Source: Streptomyces yatensis (GTDB lineage: Bacteria > Actinomycetota > Actinomycetes > Streptomycetales > Streptomycetaceae). From it: a DNA stretch of 64,000 nucleotides. A program made the position numbers and the translations under genes. The stretch spans positions 6,882,001 through 6,946,000 of the forward strand of contig NZ_CP072941.1 in the NCBI RefSeq assembly GCF_018069625.1, given 5' to 3'. Below are positions 62,954 through 64,000 of this stretch, piece by piece (the stretch's first letter is position 1; each line of letters begins with the position of its first letter). Under the pieces are notes generated by a model. It saw nothing but the letters and a program-made list of their open reading frames with translations, was not told where the DNA came from and did no database searches.

Positions 62954-63547
62954 ATGCGAAAGCTCGTGTACTACGTCGCCGTCACGCTCGATGGCCGCAT
63001 CGCGGGCCCCGGCGGTGAGTTCGACTTCTTCCCCGGCGGCGACGAACAGCAGTCCGCCGCCTACGCGGCCTGGACCAACGCACTCTTCCCCGAGACGGTC
63101 CCGACCGCCTTCCGTGACGCGGCCGGCCTGGCCGACGCCCCCAACCGCCACTTCGACACCGTCGTCATGGGCCTCGGCTCCTACCGCCCCGCCCTGGACG
63201 CGGGCGTCGGCAGTCCGTACGCGCATCTGCGGCAGTACGTGGTGTCCAGCACCCTCAAGCCCGACATCGACCCGGCCGTCACCGTCGTCCCGGGCGACCC
63301 GCTCGCCCTCGTACGCGAGCTCAAGCGGGAGGAGGACACGGAGCTGGACGTGTGGCTCTGCGGCGGTGGCAAGCTGGCGGGTGCCCTCCTGCCCGAGGTC
63401 GACGAGCTGGTGATCAAGAGCTACCCGGTCGTCGCGGGGGCCGGAGTCCCGGTCTTCGACGGCGCCTTCGACCCCACCGTCTTCGACGTCGCCGAGCGCA
63501 CGGCCTTCCCCAACGGCGTCACCCTCACCCACCTCACCCGCAGCTGA
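62954..63547 (+). CDS. RibD C-terminal/dihydrofolate reductase-like protein
   Basis: 197 residues of the NADPH-dependent RibD_C/DHFR-like superfamily: LVYYVAVTLDGRIAGPGGEFDFF at the N-terminus, VVMGLGSYRPALD (like VMGRxTYE), and the late VWLCGGGKLAGALLPEVDELVIKSYPV, where GGG binds NADPH. Substrate unknown. The ATG at 62954 has GGAG 9 bases upstream; an ATG at 62939 is less likely. Controlled most likely by the divergent TetR protein. Confidence 0.85.
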   Translation: MRKLVYYVAVTLDGRIAGPGGEFDFFPGGDEQQSAAYAAWTNALFPETVPTAFRDAAGLADAPNRHFDTVVMGLGSYRPALDAGVGSPYAHLRQYVVSSTLKPDIDPAVTVVPGDPLALVRELKREEDTELDVWLCGGGKLAGALLPEVDELVIKSYPVVAGAGVPVFDGAFDPTVFDVAERTAFPNGVTLTHLTRS

Positions 63548-63707
63548 TGCCGCATGACCCATGGACTTATCTCTCTTGCCGGCCGCCGCAATGTCGTCGC
63601 CGTCAAGGACCCGCAGACCGCTACCGGCTGGTCACGGAAGCGGGCGGAATCCGGAGCGAATTCGGCCTGGCCGCCACGGCCGAACCAATCCCGCCGGACA
63701 TCGCTGA

Positions 63708-64000
63708 TCAGCCCTCCCACCACGGCTCGATGCCCTCCACGGCGACGAACTCGTGGAAGTCCATGTTGCTGATCTCCAGGTTGCACACCAGCGATCCGAC
63801 GTGGCGGCACGGAAGCACGGCGGACTGCCCTGGGGTGTCGTACAGGTCGACGACGGTCAGCGGTCGGCCGGGCTCGGCAAAGGTTGTGGCGTCGGCGAGC
63901 GCGACCAGCGTGGTGTGTTCCGTGGGCGGGACCAGCACCGGGACCTGGCCCGGTCCAAGGCCCTCGAAGGCCCGGTCGTCGACGACCAGCGCGGTCAACG
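63708..64000 (-). CDS. DUF6924-like protein, 5' end outside window
   Basis: About 97 residues are visible, open to the right edge with no convincing start (only a TTG). The C-terminus, SLVCNLEISNMDFHEFVAVEGIEPWWEG, matches the DUF6924 ending (xNLxIxNMDFxEF). Upstream LVVDDRAFEGLGPGQVPVLVP looks like mid-protein sequence, so the gene continues beyond the window. Function unknown. Confidence 0.65.
   Translation of the reverse strand, partial: LTALVVDDRAFEGLGPGQVPVLVPPTEHTTLVALADATTFAEPGRPLTVVDLYDTPGQSAVLPCRHVGSLVCNLEISNMDFHEFVAVEGIEPWWEG

Noticed and set aside
63554..63707. Short plus-strand frame after the RibD-like gene.
   Set aside because: No ribosome site, no recognisable pattern, and it runs antisense into the DUF6924-like gene.

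Overview
The window looks like a chromosomal segment of a Streptomyces-type actinomycete. G+C is very high, GTG and TTG starts are common, and many genes overlap by 4 bases (ATGA or GTGA). The gene order lepA, fadD, hemW, hrcA-dnaJ, rsmE, rnz, phoH-ybeY-corC-like, era, leuA, recO-uppS is the familiar Streptomyces core order (from memory, not searched). No tRNA, rRNA, CRISPR array, insertion sequence or integrase was found.

Bases 1-29.3 kb are mostly housekeeping: the lepA end, an acyl-CoA ligase, an ATPase/GAF/PP2C phosphatase, hemW, DUF3097, an MBL hydrolase, a CIRCE-controlled hrcA-dnaJ pair, an NMO-like oxidoreductase overlapping rsmE, a lipoprotein, HIT, RNase Z, a PfkB kinase, phoH-ybeY-hemolysin-like, a leaderless cytidine-deaminase-like pseudoenzyme, era, an M4 protease with its emfourin-type inhibitor, and leuA behind a leucine leader peptide. 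Intruding into this core are an 8-domain Ig-like repeat protein with no signal peptide and several G+C-rich tandem-repeat spacers.

Bases 29.4-58.5 kb are accessory. They hold an MMPL transporter, a two-component system whose regulator has a repetitive N-terminal tail, a membrane-anchored TIM-barrel protein, an HTH/Clp-N pair with a twin-palindrome promoter, and a subtilisin overlapping an I9-propeptide-like small protein. Next comes a resorcinol/hydroxyquinol-type catabolic cluster (oxygenase, maleylacetate reductase, hydroxyquinol dioxygenase, flavin reductase) headed by a large MalT-like ATPase with a BTAD output domain. Further on are a secreted CBM-FN3-sugar dehydrogenase-PEBP fusion, a three-gene operon ending in an NB-ARC/TPR STAND NTPase with an N-terminal RHIM-like amyloid-type motif, and an ATPase/XRE/DUF397 regulatory triad.

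Bases 58.5-64 kb return to core genes (recO, uppS), followed by an aldo/keto reductase with a divergent MmyB-type regulator, a TetR regulator with a divergent RibD/DHFR-like reductase, and the edge of a DUF6924-like gene.

Most promising as a little-described system: the STAND NTPase operon (53.6-56.9 kb), and the BTAD-controlled aromatic cluster with its candidate heptamer operator and a strong intra-operon hairpin (40.1-47.9 kb). A recurring theme is leaderless genes, with a -10-like hexamer 6-7 nt before the start codon.
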